Shown here in pieces: positions 21,296-31,382 of a DNA stretch of 64,000 nt. Position numbers and translations under genes: made by a program. This DNA comes from Gracilaria gracilis (Eukaryota; Rhodophyta; Florideophyceae; Gracilariales; Gracilariaceae). Location of the stretch: contig JARGSG010000211.1 of assembly GCA_030374805.1 (NCBI GenBank), positions 62,001 through 126,000 on the forward strand. Direction: 5' to 3'. Position 1 is the first letter of the stretch; each line of letters starts with the position of its first letter. The notes beneath the pieces were generated by a model that was not told the DNA's origin, made no database searches, and saw nothing but the letters and a program-made list of their open reading frames with translations.

Positions 21296-22293
21296 TGTGG
21301 AGCAATGGCAATCCGATGTCGGTACAATGAAGTTTCTCATAATAGAGCTCTACCGATTGAGCACTGACGTGTCAGACTATGAATTTGGACCCCGTTTCGG
21401 GTGGAATTGGAAATATTATTGGGAACGTACCTTGTTAGGTGAATGGGGGATAGAACCTATGAAATAGGTGTACAGTAGGGCTTTGTGGCATATTTGTCCA
21501 AATATTTGGCGTCACACCCGCTGGGTAGATACTTTGGCACCGTGACACTGGGCTGTCTACGTGTAGAGCCCTCGTGGGAGTGCGCAGCCCTAGATACAGT
21601 AGATAGTATATATGCTCGGGAGATCTCGCCCTGGAGCCACTAATTAAAACTCACCTGAGTCGTATCTTCTTCCTGAAGTACGTGGTCTTCATCCCGAAGG
21701 CCGAGCTATGGTTGTTACTGCCTACGTAGGTTCACGACTCCTCTAAGGAGAGTAACCACGACTGGTCTCGGTACAATCACCCCTCAGGGTCCCTAAGGAA
21801 GTTCTTTACTACCAGTTTCTGGCTTGTTTCGCTAATTACCCCAGTATCAGGTTGTATTTGTTGTCGTTCGCCGAGGTACCGGATCGTTGTTTAGTTCATC
21901 GTTTTCCTGGTGCACGCCTCGCTTCCGCCTCTGTACAGAGTTATACTTGGAAACTCGTGTGTGTGTCTCTCGTTCCGCTATCGGCCTTGTTCCCGCCGTT
22001 GGCACGGGCCGTAGCTTCGCTCGTGTGGTTCTCCGTAGGAGCATTACACCGTCTTACGGCACCGTTCGCTCCACTTCTAGACTCGTTCTCTTGTGACCCG
22101 TCGTCGGTTACTCCTCTCTAGGCTCACGCTCTTCTTTACCTCTGCAGGTTATTCCAGTACCGTCTCCGATTTACACCCAGCTGCCACGCGGCACGCGCAC
22201 GGGCAGAGGGCTCAACTTCTGAGTTCGCCCTTTTGTGTGAGCAGGACTCGGACATCCTGGTATACACGTACTCTCTTTGGGGTTTGCTCTACA
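21296..22293 (+). repeat. Element B 3' LTR
   Basis: 998 bp, same length as the 5' copy with about 13 substitutions and no visible indel. Starts TGTGGAGC (5' copy TGTAGAGC), ends CTCTACA. Any antisense promoter for the 638-codon ORF would lie in this sequence. Confidence 0.97.
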
Positions 22294-22962
22294 TGCAGTA
22301 GCAAAAAAGAAGAAGATACTGGGAAAAATTTCGACGAAACTCTATTTGTGATCAATGTAGACAATGGGAGAACGCTTGGTTAATGTTGGGAAAACGAGAT
22401 CAAATACGCTGACGTGTATCTGGAGGAGTGAGGATGACCATGGTAGTCCGCATTAGCGTCGGAAGACATGCTAGAGTTCAGCCTGTGTTTATGGACTTCC
22501 AAAAAAATTGCAAGGTTACCCTATTCGAAACGTCCCGATGACATATTGGGTGTCTCTTACCGCACGGGGCCAAAAAGTTAGATAAATTTGACAGTTATGC
22601 CGGAATGACTTAAAGAAGTGAAGGTGATAAAGAACCTTCCATATTCTAGGAAGAAAATTATGTATGTTGACAACTGCAGTGGACACATCATGACTTCTGA
22701 GCTCAGCAAAGCGGTGCAAAGTATCAACACAGAAAGTAGAAAATTTTCAAAAAACGCAACGTATCTCATTCATCTGGCGGATTCGTTTGTAATTCAGAAG
22801 ATTAAAAAAGGCTTGAAGTGTTTGTTGGGAGGCGTTCAAGATGAACATGATATCGGAAGGAAAATGGTCTGCATCTGGGAAGATTGTGAACCCGAAAAAG
22901 TCATACTTTCTTCGTGTGGCGAAGTTGGCAGTGCAAGTCGTAAACGCACAGAGAGATGCTGA
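22294..22962 (+). pseudogene. Pogo/Jerky-like transposase, catalytic half
   Basis: Right-hand continuation of the gene split by element B. KNFDETLFVINVDNGRTLG (about 22327-22383) contains the NFDE motif of the first catalytic aspartate of DDE_1 transposases. After several frame breaks, KKIMYVDNCSGH (about 22651-22686) is the second aspartate motif (VDNCSxH), followed by the NATYLIHLAD segment that corresponds to NATHLIQPLD. The third acidic site is not clear. Stops and frameshifts between the motifs show decay beyond the insertion itself. Confidence 0.7.
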
Positions 22963-22973
22963 TGGGCTTTCGT

Positions 22974-23030
22974 AAGCAAGTCCCGTACGTATCATAGCCT
23001 TCCAGGCTATGATACGTACGGGACTTGCTT
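22974..23030. repeat. Perfect 27-bp hairpin
   Basis: Arms 22974-23000 and 23004-23030 are perfectly complementary with a 3-base loop (TCC). It lies 11 bases after the end of the transposase frame. It could be a terminal structure of the transposon, a small-RNA precursor, or the scar of a template-switch inversion. Confidence 0.9.
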
Positions 23031-23196
23031 TGAGTGTGAATGGTTTGTGGGAAGAACAGCAGTTGTTCCCACACTTGCAGCAAATTGTGAGACGCTATAG
23101 GAATCATTTTGACGGCGAGTCTGTCGCCGATATGTGACACACGGCCGTGTGAAACTACGATATTTTTATAAAGGAACCCATATTTGCTCCCATTCT

Positions 23197-23352
23197 ACCC
23201 ACATTATTTGCTTCATACTCAATTGATGTGGGCCACATTATTACTGTTCACACCGAATTAATGTGGCAACCAGTAATAATGTGGCCTACATTATATTCTG
23301 TGCCTCTGTGCCAAGAAGAGCATACAGATTTAATGTGGGCCACATCATAATA
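23197..23352. repeat. Cluster of palindromic TGTGGGCCACA motifs
   Basis: TGTGGGCCACA occurs at 23227-23237 and 23334-23344, with the variant TGTGGCCTACA at 23280-23290 and half-motifs ATGTGGC near 23260 and CCCACATTAT near 23199. All are flanked by AT-rich TAATAAT-type sequence. The cluster ends about 170 bp upstream of the membrane-protein ATG at 23520, so it may be an operator-like region or a degenerate non-autonomous element. Confidence 0.6.
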
Positions 23353-23382
23353 TGATCGCATATTATGCTGTCACTGGGTGTA

Positions 23383-23432
23383 CCAGTCAGTGCCCTCCTG
23401 CCGACAACAATTTCTCTACACGAAGGCGATGA
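23383..23432 (+). repeat. Dispersed repeat 3, copy 1
   Basis: CAGTCAGTGCC..., CGACAACAATTTCTCTA, CACGAAGGCGAT recur at about 26703-26757 (copy 2) with few changes. Copy 1 lies just upstream of the membrane-protein gene. Confidence 0.7.
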
Positions 23433-23519
23433 GTGAACCCCCATACATTTGCAATCCAGTATCGAACAGTGAACGCAACTCCGTCCACGCACAAACTCTA
23501 GCGCTCTCTGTCTCCAAAA

Positions 23520-25073
23520 ATGTTTTCCATCAATATATGCCACTTCATTTTATTCCTCTTCATCGCTCACGCCGATTGCAATCTCAATATTTCAAGCTCA
23601 TCTCTTCTTTTCGAACTGGACCAGTTCGCCCGCCAAACGTTAGATCCAACTTTCATAGTGCCTGGTCTTTTCATGGTAAAGGAAAATGATCTCAACACAT
23701 CCGCTTACGAACCAATCCGAACCATGGACCGCCTGCTTGGCCAAATAGAAGACTCCACCGATATTGACCTTTTCCCAACTTCTACAGGTTGGAGATTCAT
23801 ACGCTCTGAGCTGTCTGGTCATGTTGATGAGTTTGTTATTCATTCGAGTGCTTTGGAGCTCGTTTACATTTACACCAACTCTACCGGCCTCATGCCTGGT
23901 TCCGTGGTTCTTCTCAGGCGTGGAAACAAGGAGATTGGACAAGCTGCACAGGCGTACACTGTCACCAACCACGTCAGGGAGTTTCCGGTGCGTCTGATCA
24001 TGCACAAGAGTGGAAACGGAACCTTTGACTTCCCGCTTCCATTTCAGGACATCTCCAACTCTTTGACTCTCGGTAATGATGAATTTGGGCGCCTTACTGG
24101 CGACTGTTCCATTGGAGCTCCAGACCAAGCAGTCAACATCGCTGGGTTCACAGGGGCCAAGCGCGAAGACTGTATGGGTGCTTCAGGACGACTGGTGGAC
24201 GAGTATAACTGTTATAAGTTAAACCTGCCCTGTCCGGAAGACAAAATTTGCCGTCATGATCGAAATGCGTCGTGCACTTTCTTGACCGCAACACGCCCAA
24301 ACACCAATCGCACGCAGTCTTTCATGGGCATCTTGAAAGAGTTGGGTAGCTGGAGCCTTGATCCACCGTTGGGCAGCGGACTCCCCTGGCAAAAGGCGTT
24401 TATACGTGTAACACATAATAACGACTTTGACAATGTGGCAGTGAAAAGGGAGGCACAAAGCCAACTGGATCGAGATAGTAACGTCATTGATCTGCTTCTA
24501 TCTCGCATGGTTCGATCAGTAGAAAGCTCTCTTTCTCCAAGACCCACAAGCATTGACCTCACTCTTGTGTGTGTTGCAGTACTTTCTGCTTTCCTGGCAA
24601 TTGATGCCATCTACATATACCAAAGTTTGTCCAAGAAAATTGCACAGCGGAGAAAAAACAGGACGCGTTCAATATGGTTGGAACGGTTCATGGTACTTTT
24701 TGTGGCCGTTGTTGCATCTTCACCAGCATTTGTGACAGCAGCTGTCATTGTTTATCAGGAGACCAGACGAGGAATGTTAAACATGATATGTTCCGGAAAT
24801 GGATGGCATGCGGAACTCATCTGGGATAATGCTGATATGGAGAACGTATGGCTGATTCGAAGGGTAATTGCGGATGCGAAATTGTCAACGACTCATGGGA
24901 TACGGCCGTTGTATATCATTCTGCCCGTGATTCTCACAATTCTTGACTTTGTGCTCGAGCTTCGTGTTTTGTCGAAATACTACTGTGAGAAAGGACATGG
25001 CCAAGAGAGAGCTTCAAAGAAAGATGAAGATATTTTTGATGAAAGGTCACAAGAAATGTCTGATGCAACGTGA
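23520..25073 (+). CDS. Secreted/glycosylated membrane protein, unknown
   Basis: A 517-aa single-exon protein. Residues 1-19 (MFSINICHFILFLFIAHAD) form a signal peptide. The ectodomain of about 320 residues has several N-glycosylation sequons (NISS, NTSA, NTT- or NST-type sites) and a Cys-containing stretch near residues 195-250 (GDCSIG, EDCMG, NCYKLNLPCPEDKIC). Three hydrophobic segments follow: about 345-367 (LTLVCVAVLSAFLAIDAIYIY), 390-412 and 465-485. The tail is charged and cytosolic-like. No family recognised. The protein-like composition, signal peptide and segments make the call solid even though the function is unknown. The cluster of palindromes upstream could be regulatory. Confidence 0.8.
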   Translation: MFSINICHFILFLFIAHADCNLNISSSSLLFELDQFARQTLDPTFIVPGLFMVKENDLNTSAYEPIRTMDRLLGQIEDSTDIDLFPTSTGWRFIRSELSGHVDEFVIHSSALELVYIYTNSTGLMPGSVVLLRRGNKEIGQAAQAYTVTNHVREFPVRLIMHKSGNGTFDFPLPFQDISNSLTLGNDEFGRLTGDCSIGAPDQAVNIAGFTGAKREDCMGASGRLVDEYNCYKLNLPCPEDKICRHDRNASCTFLTATRPNTNRTQSFMGILKELGSWSLDPPLGSGLPWQKAFIRVTHNNDFDNVAVKREAQSQLDRDSNVIDLLLSRMVRSVESSLSPRPTSIDLTLVCVAVLSAFLAIDAIYIYQSLSKKIAQRRKNRTRSIWLERFMVLFVAVVASSPAFVTAAVIVYQETRRGMLNMICSGNGWHAELIWDNADMENVWLIRRVIADAKLSTTHGIRPLYIILPVILTILDFVLELRVLSKYYCEKGHGQERASKKDEDIFDERSQEMSDAT

Positions 25074-25159
25074 ATGCTTATGTTTGTATCAATACCACTC
25101 ACCACTGGGGCATCTAGGTTAGGCAACGCGTTGGAGCTGGGCACTGCTGTATGCGCGAT

Positions 25160-25239
25160 GGGGTAGCAGCCAAGGCGACAAGTCCATAGCTTCGAGTGTA
25201 CTATATCATACTGTCTAGCCGGTATTCGTGTAAAGGACG
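25160..25239 (+). repeat. Dispersed direct repeat 1, copy 1
   Basis: Shares GTCCATAGCTTCGAGTGTA-type core and the AGCAGCCAAGG start and GTATTCGTGT end with copy 2 at 25737-25810, with small indels between. Confidence 0.7.
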
Positions 25240-25252
25240 TGGCTACAGAACG

Positions 25253-25318
25253 TCAGGTATCATCACAAAACACTTGCGCGCCGACAGGTTGAACCGTGCG
25301 CCCACTGGTGTGCCAGTA
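25253..25318 (+). repeat. Dispersed direct repeat 2, copy 1
   Basis: Shares TATCATCA, ACTTGCGC, CCGA-AGGTTGAAC and GTGCGC-C-TGGTGT blocks with 26306-26370. Confidence 0.65.
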
Positions 25319-25736
25319 TGCTGAATGTTTGGCTGCCTCTCTTTTGTCTGCGGCCTGACGCAATGTTGTAACAGATAAGTTAACTGCCGACCAATGGGCA
25401 CGGCTTCGAGGAGCATCATTGCTGCATGCCACTCGTTGTAATTTTAGCTCACACGAAGCAGGGCGCACGTTGAGCCGCTCGTCTTACAGTACGACGCGCT
25501 CAGGAAAGGCGACAAACAGGGCTGTGAGCTACAGTAAGACACCATGCATTTGCGCACTGTTAAGCAGTGCCACGTCGACTTTTGGCTGGTTTGCGGAACG
25601 CAGCGCTTGGCCATGGTTGCTCATACGATCCATTCTGATTGAGATCTGCAAACAGCTGAAGTCGACGACACGTGTGCACTGCGAGCAGCTTCATGACATT
25701 CACACGTGTGGAGCACTCAGCCAGCTCAGCCATTTT

Positions 25737-25810
25737 GGGGTGGCAGCCAAGGTGTTGCGTCCATAGCTTCGAGTGTACGGTATAACCAGTATTCGTGTTA
25801 AGGGCCTGAC
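25737..25810 (+). repeat. Dispersed direct repeat 1, copy 2
   Basis: Second copy of the repeat at 25160-25239; the core CCATAGCTTCGAGTGTAC is exact. Confidence 0.7.
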
Positions 25811-25889
25811 GATAAAACACATTAAAGAAGAACATGGCGAGTGTGACCCGCAAATGTGAGATACATTGCCAGCAATCAAGGAGCAAGTT

Positions 25890-25922
25890 GGTGTGTGCCG
25901 TATGCTCGGTGCGGCACACACC
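25890..25922. repeat. Perfect 11-bp hairpin
   Basis: Arms GGTGTGTGCCG (25890-25900) and CGGCACACACC (25912-25922), 11-base loop. Confidence 0.8.
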
Positions 25923-26305
25923 GCGGTCCTCGTTGACAGAGTCTGACATCGTATCTCATGCTGTACACACTTACCACGAGACGCGGTCACGCTAACAGTT
26001 TGCTCAGCAAACGTCAGAGTCGCTGAAAACGAATGTGGAAGAATGGCGTGCTCGACGGCAGAGCCATAAACACGGAGCACGCAGCGCACTCAGCAGGAGA
26101 GCCGCATGCGCACATGAGCACGAAAGCGTGACAACGTGCAGTAATCGTTTGAGCTGGACACATTGACACGCGACGGCGCGTTGTGATCTGCGCGCCATTG
26201 CTGCAGCTCGTCCTCCAGCGCTCGCGCAACGCGCTCGCGCATGTAGCTCGAGAAGCACCCACAGCACCTCTCTCTGCCACGGCGCGACCTTGTGCGTTCT
26301 CACAA

Positions 26306-26370
26306 AGTATGTTATCATCAAATAAAACTTGCGCACCGAAAGGTTGAACTGTGCGCACATTGGTGTACCG
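26306..26370 (+). repeat. Dispersed direct repeat 2, copy 2
   Basis: Second copy of the repeat at 25253-25318, several substitutions apart. Confidence 0.65.
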
Positions 26371-26423
26371 TCGGTACCATTGTGATGATTGTATTACTGC
26401 CTCTCTTAGGGGTTTTTATATGA

Positions 26424-26558
26424 ATGGAATGCTCCGTTGTTGTGATCAAAAAGTTTTTGTGGCTCCCCTTAGATGAGCCAAATAACTTCTTGATCACAAC
26501 ATGGTATCATGACTTGTGGACAAATTGATCATCTGAGGAGACAAACGGTGCTCCATGT
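26424..26558. mobile_element. MITE-like nested inverted repeat
   Basis: Inner arms GTTGTGATCAA...TGGCTC (26439-26464) and GAGCCA...TTGATCACAAC (26475-26500) pair with few mismatches. Outer imperfect arms ATGGAATGCTCCGTTG (26424-26439) and CAAACGGTGCTCCAT (about 26544-26558) extend the structure. Size and symmetry suggest a miniature inverted-repeat element; no target duplication is assigned. Confidence 0.5.
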
Positions 26559-26702
26559 CACGCTGTTCTTCAGAGCTGTAGAGCCTTGCATCTCATTCGT
26601 CAGTTATCATACCCGCTTTACGAAGAAAGTATACACTCTCCAGTGTTACCGTCTTATAAAGAGGTGACAACTCTTCTTCGGAGGTTCCTTCGTCTTGATA
26701 TT

Positions 26703-26757
26703 GTCAGTCACTGCCCCGCATTCGACAACAATTTTCTCTATACGAAGGCGATTAGCA
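26703..26757 (+). repeat. Dispersed repeat 3, copy 2
   Basis: Second copy of the 23383-23432 repeat, same orientation. Confidence 0.7.
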
Positions 26758-27363
26758 GCGAGGTACTTCTGACTGACTATTTTGACAAAAATAGTTTGAC
26801 GGACAATTCGAAGATAATAGTAGTCAGGAACATATTTGTGGACGCCATTTTCGTATTCAAGAAGCCATGCCTGTTAAGAATGGGCCTGACTTGCACAATA
26901 AATTTGCTTTGTAAATCTCGTTCATGTATTGCAATTATCTTTTGCTCTAAAGAATTATTGTATGCCTTTTTGATGCAACTTCATTGGTCAAAACTGCGTT
27001 GCAAATCAAATTGGCCCCTTGCTCCCAAATCAACCTTTTTGGCAATGCAGACCGCTAACACTTGAGAAGGATAGCGGTCTACCCTTGTTAGGGCAACATG
27101 GATAGCGAATGTGGATTCCACTGCAGGAGGGGTATCTACGGAGGCAGTTCGCCACGCATCTCGTAATATTTTTGAATCGCTGGACCGAGCGGCTTGTGGT
27201 CTGCTTCCGTATGCAGTCGTTGTACCCTTGGATGTGAACCGCACCGTCCTCGTCGTCTTACATTTGCCGACAGTATAACGGCTCAAGGGTTAAAGACACC
27301 ACTGGGAAAGCAATTCAACTCAGTTTGCCGGCTCTCCTGTCCAAGGCCCTAACACATTGTTCC

Positions 27364-29565
27364 ATGAACAACACGCAGCAGGCGCTTTCAAACGATGGTA
27401 TGTTTCTCTAGATGCATGTGTTCAGAGTGCGACAGGCGTACCCAAATATGATTCTAACTTGTTTCATGTAAACTCTATTATCACCTGCTCGCGCCTTCTG
27501 CAGATCCCGAAGCGATTCGTCGCTTGCAGCGAGAATGGCGAATTGCCAAGCGAAAGGAGCTGGAGGACAAGAAACGGAAGAAGAAATATCGAACGTTGGA
27601 AACGTCCGTCATCCAAGATGTTGCTCACAATAACCATCAGTATATAACCATGCAATCCAGTAGTGTTTCTCTCCCCCAAAGCTCTGCAGCGACTGCACAC
27701 TTTCAGCTTCAGCCTCATATGGTGCAAGGGCAAACCACTGCTTCGAATCCATTATTTGCGAATCCCATGCAAGTCGGAAGCGCACCATCGCATTCACAGC
27801 CACACACACAGGTCGACTATGTCGATGGTAAGCATCATCAAGCGACGCACCACCATTCCGCAGCAAATATTTCACGCGACGTTCAGTCTAGATCGCAAGA
27901 AAACGTTCAATATCCCTCACATCACGGTGTTCATTCAAATCGGGATCCTGGCCAATGTTCCCCGTCGTCTTTGCCCCACGGAATCGTTCAAGATAACCCT
28001 GGCTCAATTAATACATCTGGTATGTAGTCTTACTCTCAAGCGTGTGCTAACGATCTGTGGCAGTCAATCCCGCAAGACTTGCGAAGATTGTCTGGTGAAC
28101 CCGCCTCGTTTCCATCCAGCGACTGAAGCTAATAATTCGTCATGATTCTAACTCGACTATGCTTCGAACAGTGGGAATGTCGCAACATTTAGGCGGCCAT
28201 TATTTATCGCCTGTAAGGGAAGGTTCTACTTTCACTACTTTTGGAGAACATAAGGTTTCACACGTCCAAGGCACAAATGAGGATGAGAGACCGATGGCTG
28301 ATGTGAATCGCGCAGAAAATTCCGTTGCTCTTAGTCACGCCATGACCGAAGAAGCTCGGCAGAAAATGGAAGTTGAAGAAGCACAGCGAAGATGGAGGGA
28401 AAACAAACGGAAGGAACTCGCTATGAAAAGGGCCAGGGCGGCTAGCTCGAAGCGGGGTCGAAAGCGCACGAAGTTTCTTCATCATCATCAAATAATTGGC
28501 CACCCGGTACAGGTTGTTTCGGCGAATACCCCTTTGCACCCAACAGTTCCATTCACAACTTCATCGGGAGTAACAAGTGGATTACCACTATCATCATCGT
28601 TACACAACCCAACCACCGTCGATCAGCTTCAAGTTTCGTCCAGCGAAGTTCCTTCTGCCGTGGTTAGATCAATGGGAGCCTCGTCCTCTGAACCCATATC
28701 TACGTCAATTGCGATGTCAAGCCCGGCTCAAGTGTCTGTATCTTTTCCCCTATCCTCTGTCCCAATTCCGTCATCAGTTGCCGTACCTGTGGTTCCTGCG
28801 TTAACTATTCAACATGTACAAACTCCAAGCTTTGGAACCGCTCACGATCCCGAGACAGGATTCAGCTCTCTTCCGTTGCATCCCGCTCATCAATTCTCAG
28901 GCATAGTAACAACAGAAAGAGTACCTCAAAATGGTACCGATGGATCAGCTTTGAATAGCATCCCTGCCGAAGACAGTGCTATGGTGTATGAACCTCTTTC
29001 CCACAACGCAAGGGACCAACGTCAGACTTCTGGTTCTCCAACATCTATACCTGTAGCACCCGTGGTATGCGCGACGGACATGATGGAATCGCGAGCATTG
29101 CAAAATGAAGTGTCTAATAACGAAAACGGAAGGGGTGATTCAAAATTGCACTCCACAACCCCAGCTGTTTGCACTCCATCCCACGTTAAAGTAAACAACG
29201 AAAATGGAGTAGATCATGGGATCGGTGACGACGAGGGACATGGCTCGAGAGCTGGAAAAGACGACGCGGATTACACCGTTCAAACCCCAATAAGAGAACA
29301 GGACAAGGATACTCATGCCAATGAACGTGCGACGGAACTGGAGGTTAGAGGGACGATTTCAACAATAGACTCCGAAGTCCATAACACAAAGCCTTCTCCA
29401 GCCAGCGAAAGAACTGTGAAACAGTTTGAAGAACAGGGAAAACGATCTGAGGAGAATGTAACGGGGAAGGAATTCGAGGTTCCACAAGAGACTTTTCAAG
29501 ATGCCGGAGATGAGCTGATGAATTCGGTGACTTGGCAAAGTCTTGGAAGCATTGAGAACCCATAG
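27364..29565 (+). CDS. Three-exon low-complexity regulator-like protein
   Basis: Model join(27364..27397, 27504..28019, 28172..29565), 1944 nt and exactly in frame, 647 aa. Exon 1 encodes MNNTQQALSND. Intron 1 (27398-27503) has GTATGT, a TTCTAACT branch site and CTTCTGCAG. Intron 2 (28020-28171) has GTATGT, TTCTAACT and GAACAG. Both introns use the same signals, which supports the model. The protein has two copies of a short basic helical motif, QREWRIAKRKELEDKKR (near residue 19) and QRRWRENKRKELAMKRAR in exon 3, each followed by Lys/Arg clusters that look like nuclear signals. The rest is Ser/Pro/Thr/Val-rich and then acidic. Possibly a nuclear or chromatin-associated regulator; no family recognised. 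Confidence 0.7.
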
Positions 29566-30269
29566 ATGAGACTTTTCTTTCTTTTCAAAGGAATTGGCTG
29601 CTCCTGCATTTCGTGCACGAAGTAGTTTGCGGTCCTTGTGGTTTCTTACGGGGCATAAATGTACTCATAACGACATCCGGTGCACTATCAGCACTCTTCA
29701 CTCTTTGTTTCACGTAAATGTAGTTATATAGTGTTAATTCAATCATGGCTTCGAGTTGTAATGGAGTTGGCTGATCCCATATCTATACACCCCTGCAAAA
29801 ATCAAACCTCGATATACTATACCACCACATCGTTCTGCTTCAGTACAGAAATGCTATTGTCGTATTTTAATCACAGTTTAAGAGAAGCAATGTGAAGTTT
29901 GCATTGAATGCACTCGTATAGAACTGAACAGTTTGAAGTAGGATCCTAAGCAAATCCATCATTTTCGCGTGGTTCATGTTCTTGTCATGTCACAAACGTC
30001 GGGCTCCTACTGAATCGGTCGGTGATATCGATCAGCCTCCTCCATATCTCCTGGGTTGAGAAGCTTGGGGCTTGGGGCACCGTTGCCGTTAGCCACTGTT
30101 CATCCCTGTTCAGGAAAAGACTTTTCCGTCGTAGCACAGCGACTGACATTCACTTCTAAGACCACGTTGGCAGTCAAAAGTCTTGGGCTCTCATTAAATC
30201 GAAACAGAATGACGGACGTTAATGGTGTCCGTCATGATGGGAACCCCCTAACAGGGAGCTCTTGTCGTT
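29566..30269. other. Intergenic between convergent genes
   Basis: About 700 bp between two convergent genes. It must hold both 3' UTRs. AT-rich to 29990; no ORF with a domain and no RNA gene recognised. Confidence 0.5.
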
Positions 30270-31382
30270 CTACTTGAAGAGTCTGTGAACAGTGTGGTAC
30301 GCATGTCCAAATAAGGTTCGCATGTTGTCTTGAATTTCATTTAGTAGTTTCTCCTCATCCGTCAACTCGACATCCAACTCATCCCAGTCCCATGAAGTTG
30401 CACTGCTGTTCTCGAACGAGTTGAACTCACTTGCTGTCTGCTGAATGTCCTCCATGAAGTACAACCTCTCTCCTTGATTTTTGGCTCTCAATATCCATTG
30501 TTTACAGTCATACCACATAATGGACGACACTTGGGCGACTGGGACAATTATGTCTGATACGATGAAAGTGGGAACCCGTACAAACCATCGCAGAACGTCA
30601 GTAGCCGAGATGGAAGACGGATGTTGCAGCAATGAAGATTGTGATTTCTCCTTTCCAGGGCGATCTGAAGTGGTAGGTCGTACTATGCTTTCATACCCTG
30701 CCTCTCGTTCTCGGGGCAAATCGCTTGCTTGCGGCTTTGAATCTTCTTGTTCACTGGGGTTCTCAGACATAAATTCGGCTCTCATATGCGAAAAGAGAGA
30801 CACCGTGTCCATTCCCACCGCTGGTTGATGTCTTATATTCTGGTTCGTTTTGAATTCCTCAGGCGTTGTATTATAAGCTTCACCATAGGAGTTTGCTGGG
30901 TATGAATATTTAGAAATTGGAGGCGACTGGGTTGCTTCATGCTGTGTTACAGATGGGGATCTTTCTGTAAACTGTGATTCTGAAGCAGACCAGTCCTCTC
31001 GGCTCCTATCGTAAATGTTGAGGTTCTTGCTACTCCTGCTTCCTGTGGCATCTTGGCGTTCGTTTTGCATCCGAGCTTCGATGTTGTCCATATCTGGCGA
31101 ATGTTTTGGTATTATAGTACGGGAGGACTTCTGACGACGTCTAAGCAACAAAGAAGATGCAACGGCAGCCGTAGCAGCGGCAGGAACGAGTTTTCTGTAC
31201 ACGGGGTGCGGTCCTTCTCGCTCGTCGGAGATCATTGGCAAGGATATCGCTGCTGCTGCTACAGCTGAGACCAAGGATATTCTAGACGGATATTTACGAT
31301 AAACACGGCGTGAGCATGTTATTGGAAAAGCATGATTCGTTGGCTTTAACACACGCAATGGAGGTGGCGAAAGGAAAGCCAT
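30270..31382 (-). CDS. Hypothetical protein with plastid-type leader
   Basis: A 370-aa ORF from ATG 31382. The first 50 residues are Ser/Arg/Pro-rich without acidic residues (LRVLKPTNHAFPITCSRRVYRKYPSR), typical of a plastid transit peptide, followed by two short hydrophobic Ala-rich stretches (SLVSAVAAAAISLPMI and LVPAAATAAVASSLLL). The middle is polar and probably disordered. The last 110 residues are the most structured: FVRVPTFIVSDIIVPVAQVSSIMWYDCKQWI, then an acidic helix (ELDVELTDEEKLLNEIQDNM). No family recognised. It is divergent from the ClpR gene with 554 bp between the start codons, so the two may share a promoter region. Confidence 0.7.
   Translation of the reverse strand: MAFLSPPPLRVLKPTNHAFPITCSRRVYRKYPSRISLVSAVAAAAISLPMISDEREGPHPVYRKLVPAAATAAVASSLLLRRRQKSSRTIIPKHSPDMDNIEARMQNERQDATGSRSSKNLNIYDRSREDWSASESQFTERSPSVTQHEATQSPPISKYSYPANSYGEAYNTTPEEFKTNQNIRHQPAVGMDTVSLFSHMRAEFMSENPSEQEDSKPQASDLPREREAGYESIVRPTTSDRPGKEKSQSSLLQHPSSISATDVLRWFVRVPTFIVSDIIVPVAQVSSIMWYDCKQWILRAKNQGERLYFMEDIQQTASEFNSFENSSATSWDWDELDVELTDEEKLLNEIQDNMRTLFGHAYHTVHRLFK

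Larger units (their letters stand above)
10328..22293 (+). mobile_element. Element B: young Ty3/gypsy chromovirus with antisense ORF
   Basis: An 11,966-bp element bounded by two 998-bp LTRs that differ at about 13 positions by eye (about 1.3 percent), so it inserted fairly recently. Order: LTR, primer-binding site, gag, protease, RT, RNase H, integrase, chromodomain, an antisense ORF, polypurine tract, LTR. The flanks are TGAAG on the left and TGCAG on the right, a near-match to a 5-bp target duplication. It sits inside a DNA-transposon gene. gag and pol each carry single-base frameshifts or stop codons, while the antisense ORF is open throughout. Confidence 0.97.
25074..27363. other. Repeat-rich intergenic block
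   Basis: No credible gene. Contains two pairs of dispersed direct repeats, a perfect 11-bp hairpin (25890-25922), a MITE-like inverted repeat (26424-26558) and a segment shared with the region before 23520. Long open frames on the minus strand (25560-26360) are compositional and show no domain. Confidence 0.6.

Noticed and set aside
25560-26360. Overlapping minus-strand frames of 110-130 codons
   Set aside because: Ala/Cys/Arg/Ser-rich composition, no conserved segment, and they run across dispersed repeats.
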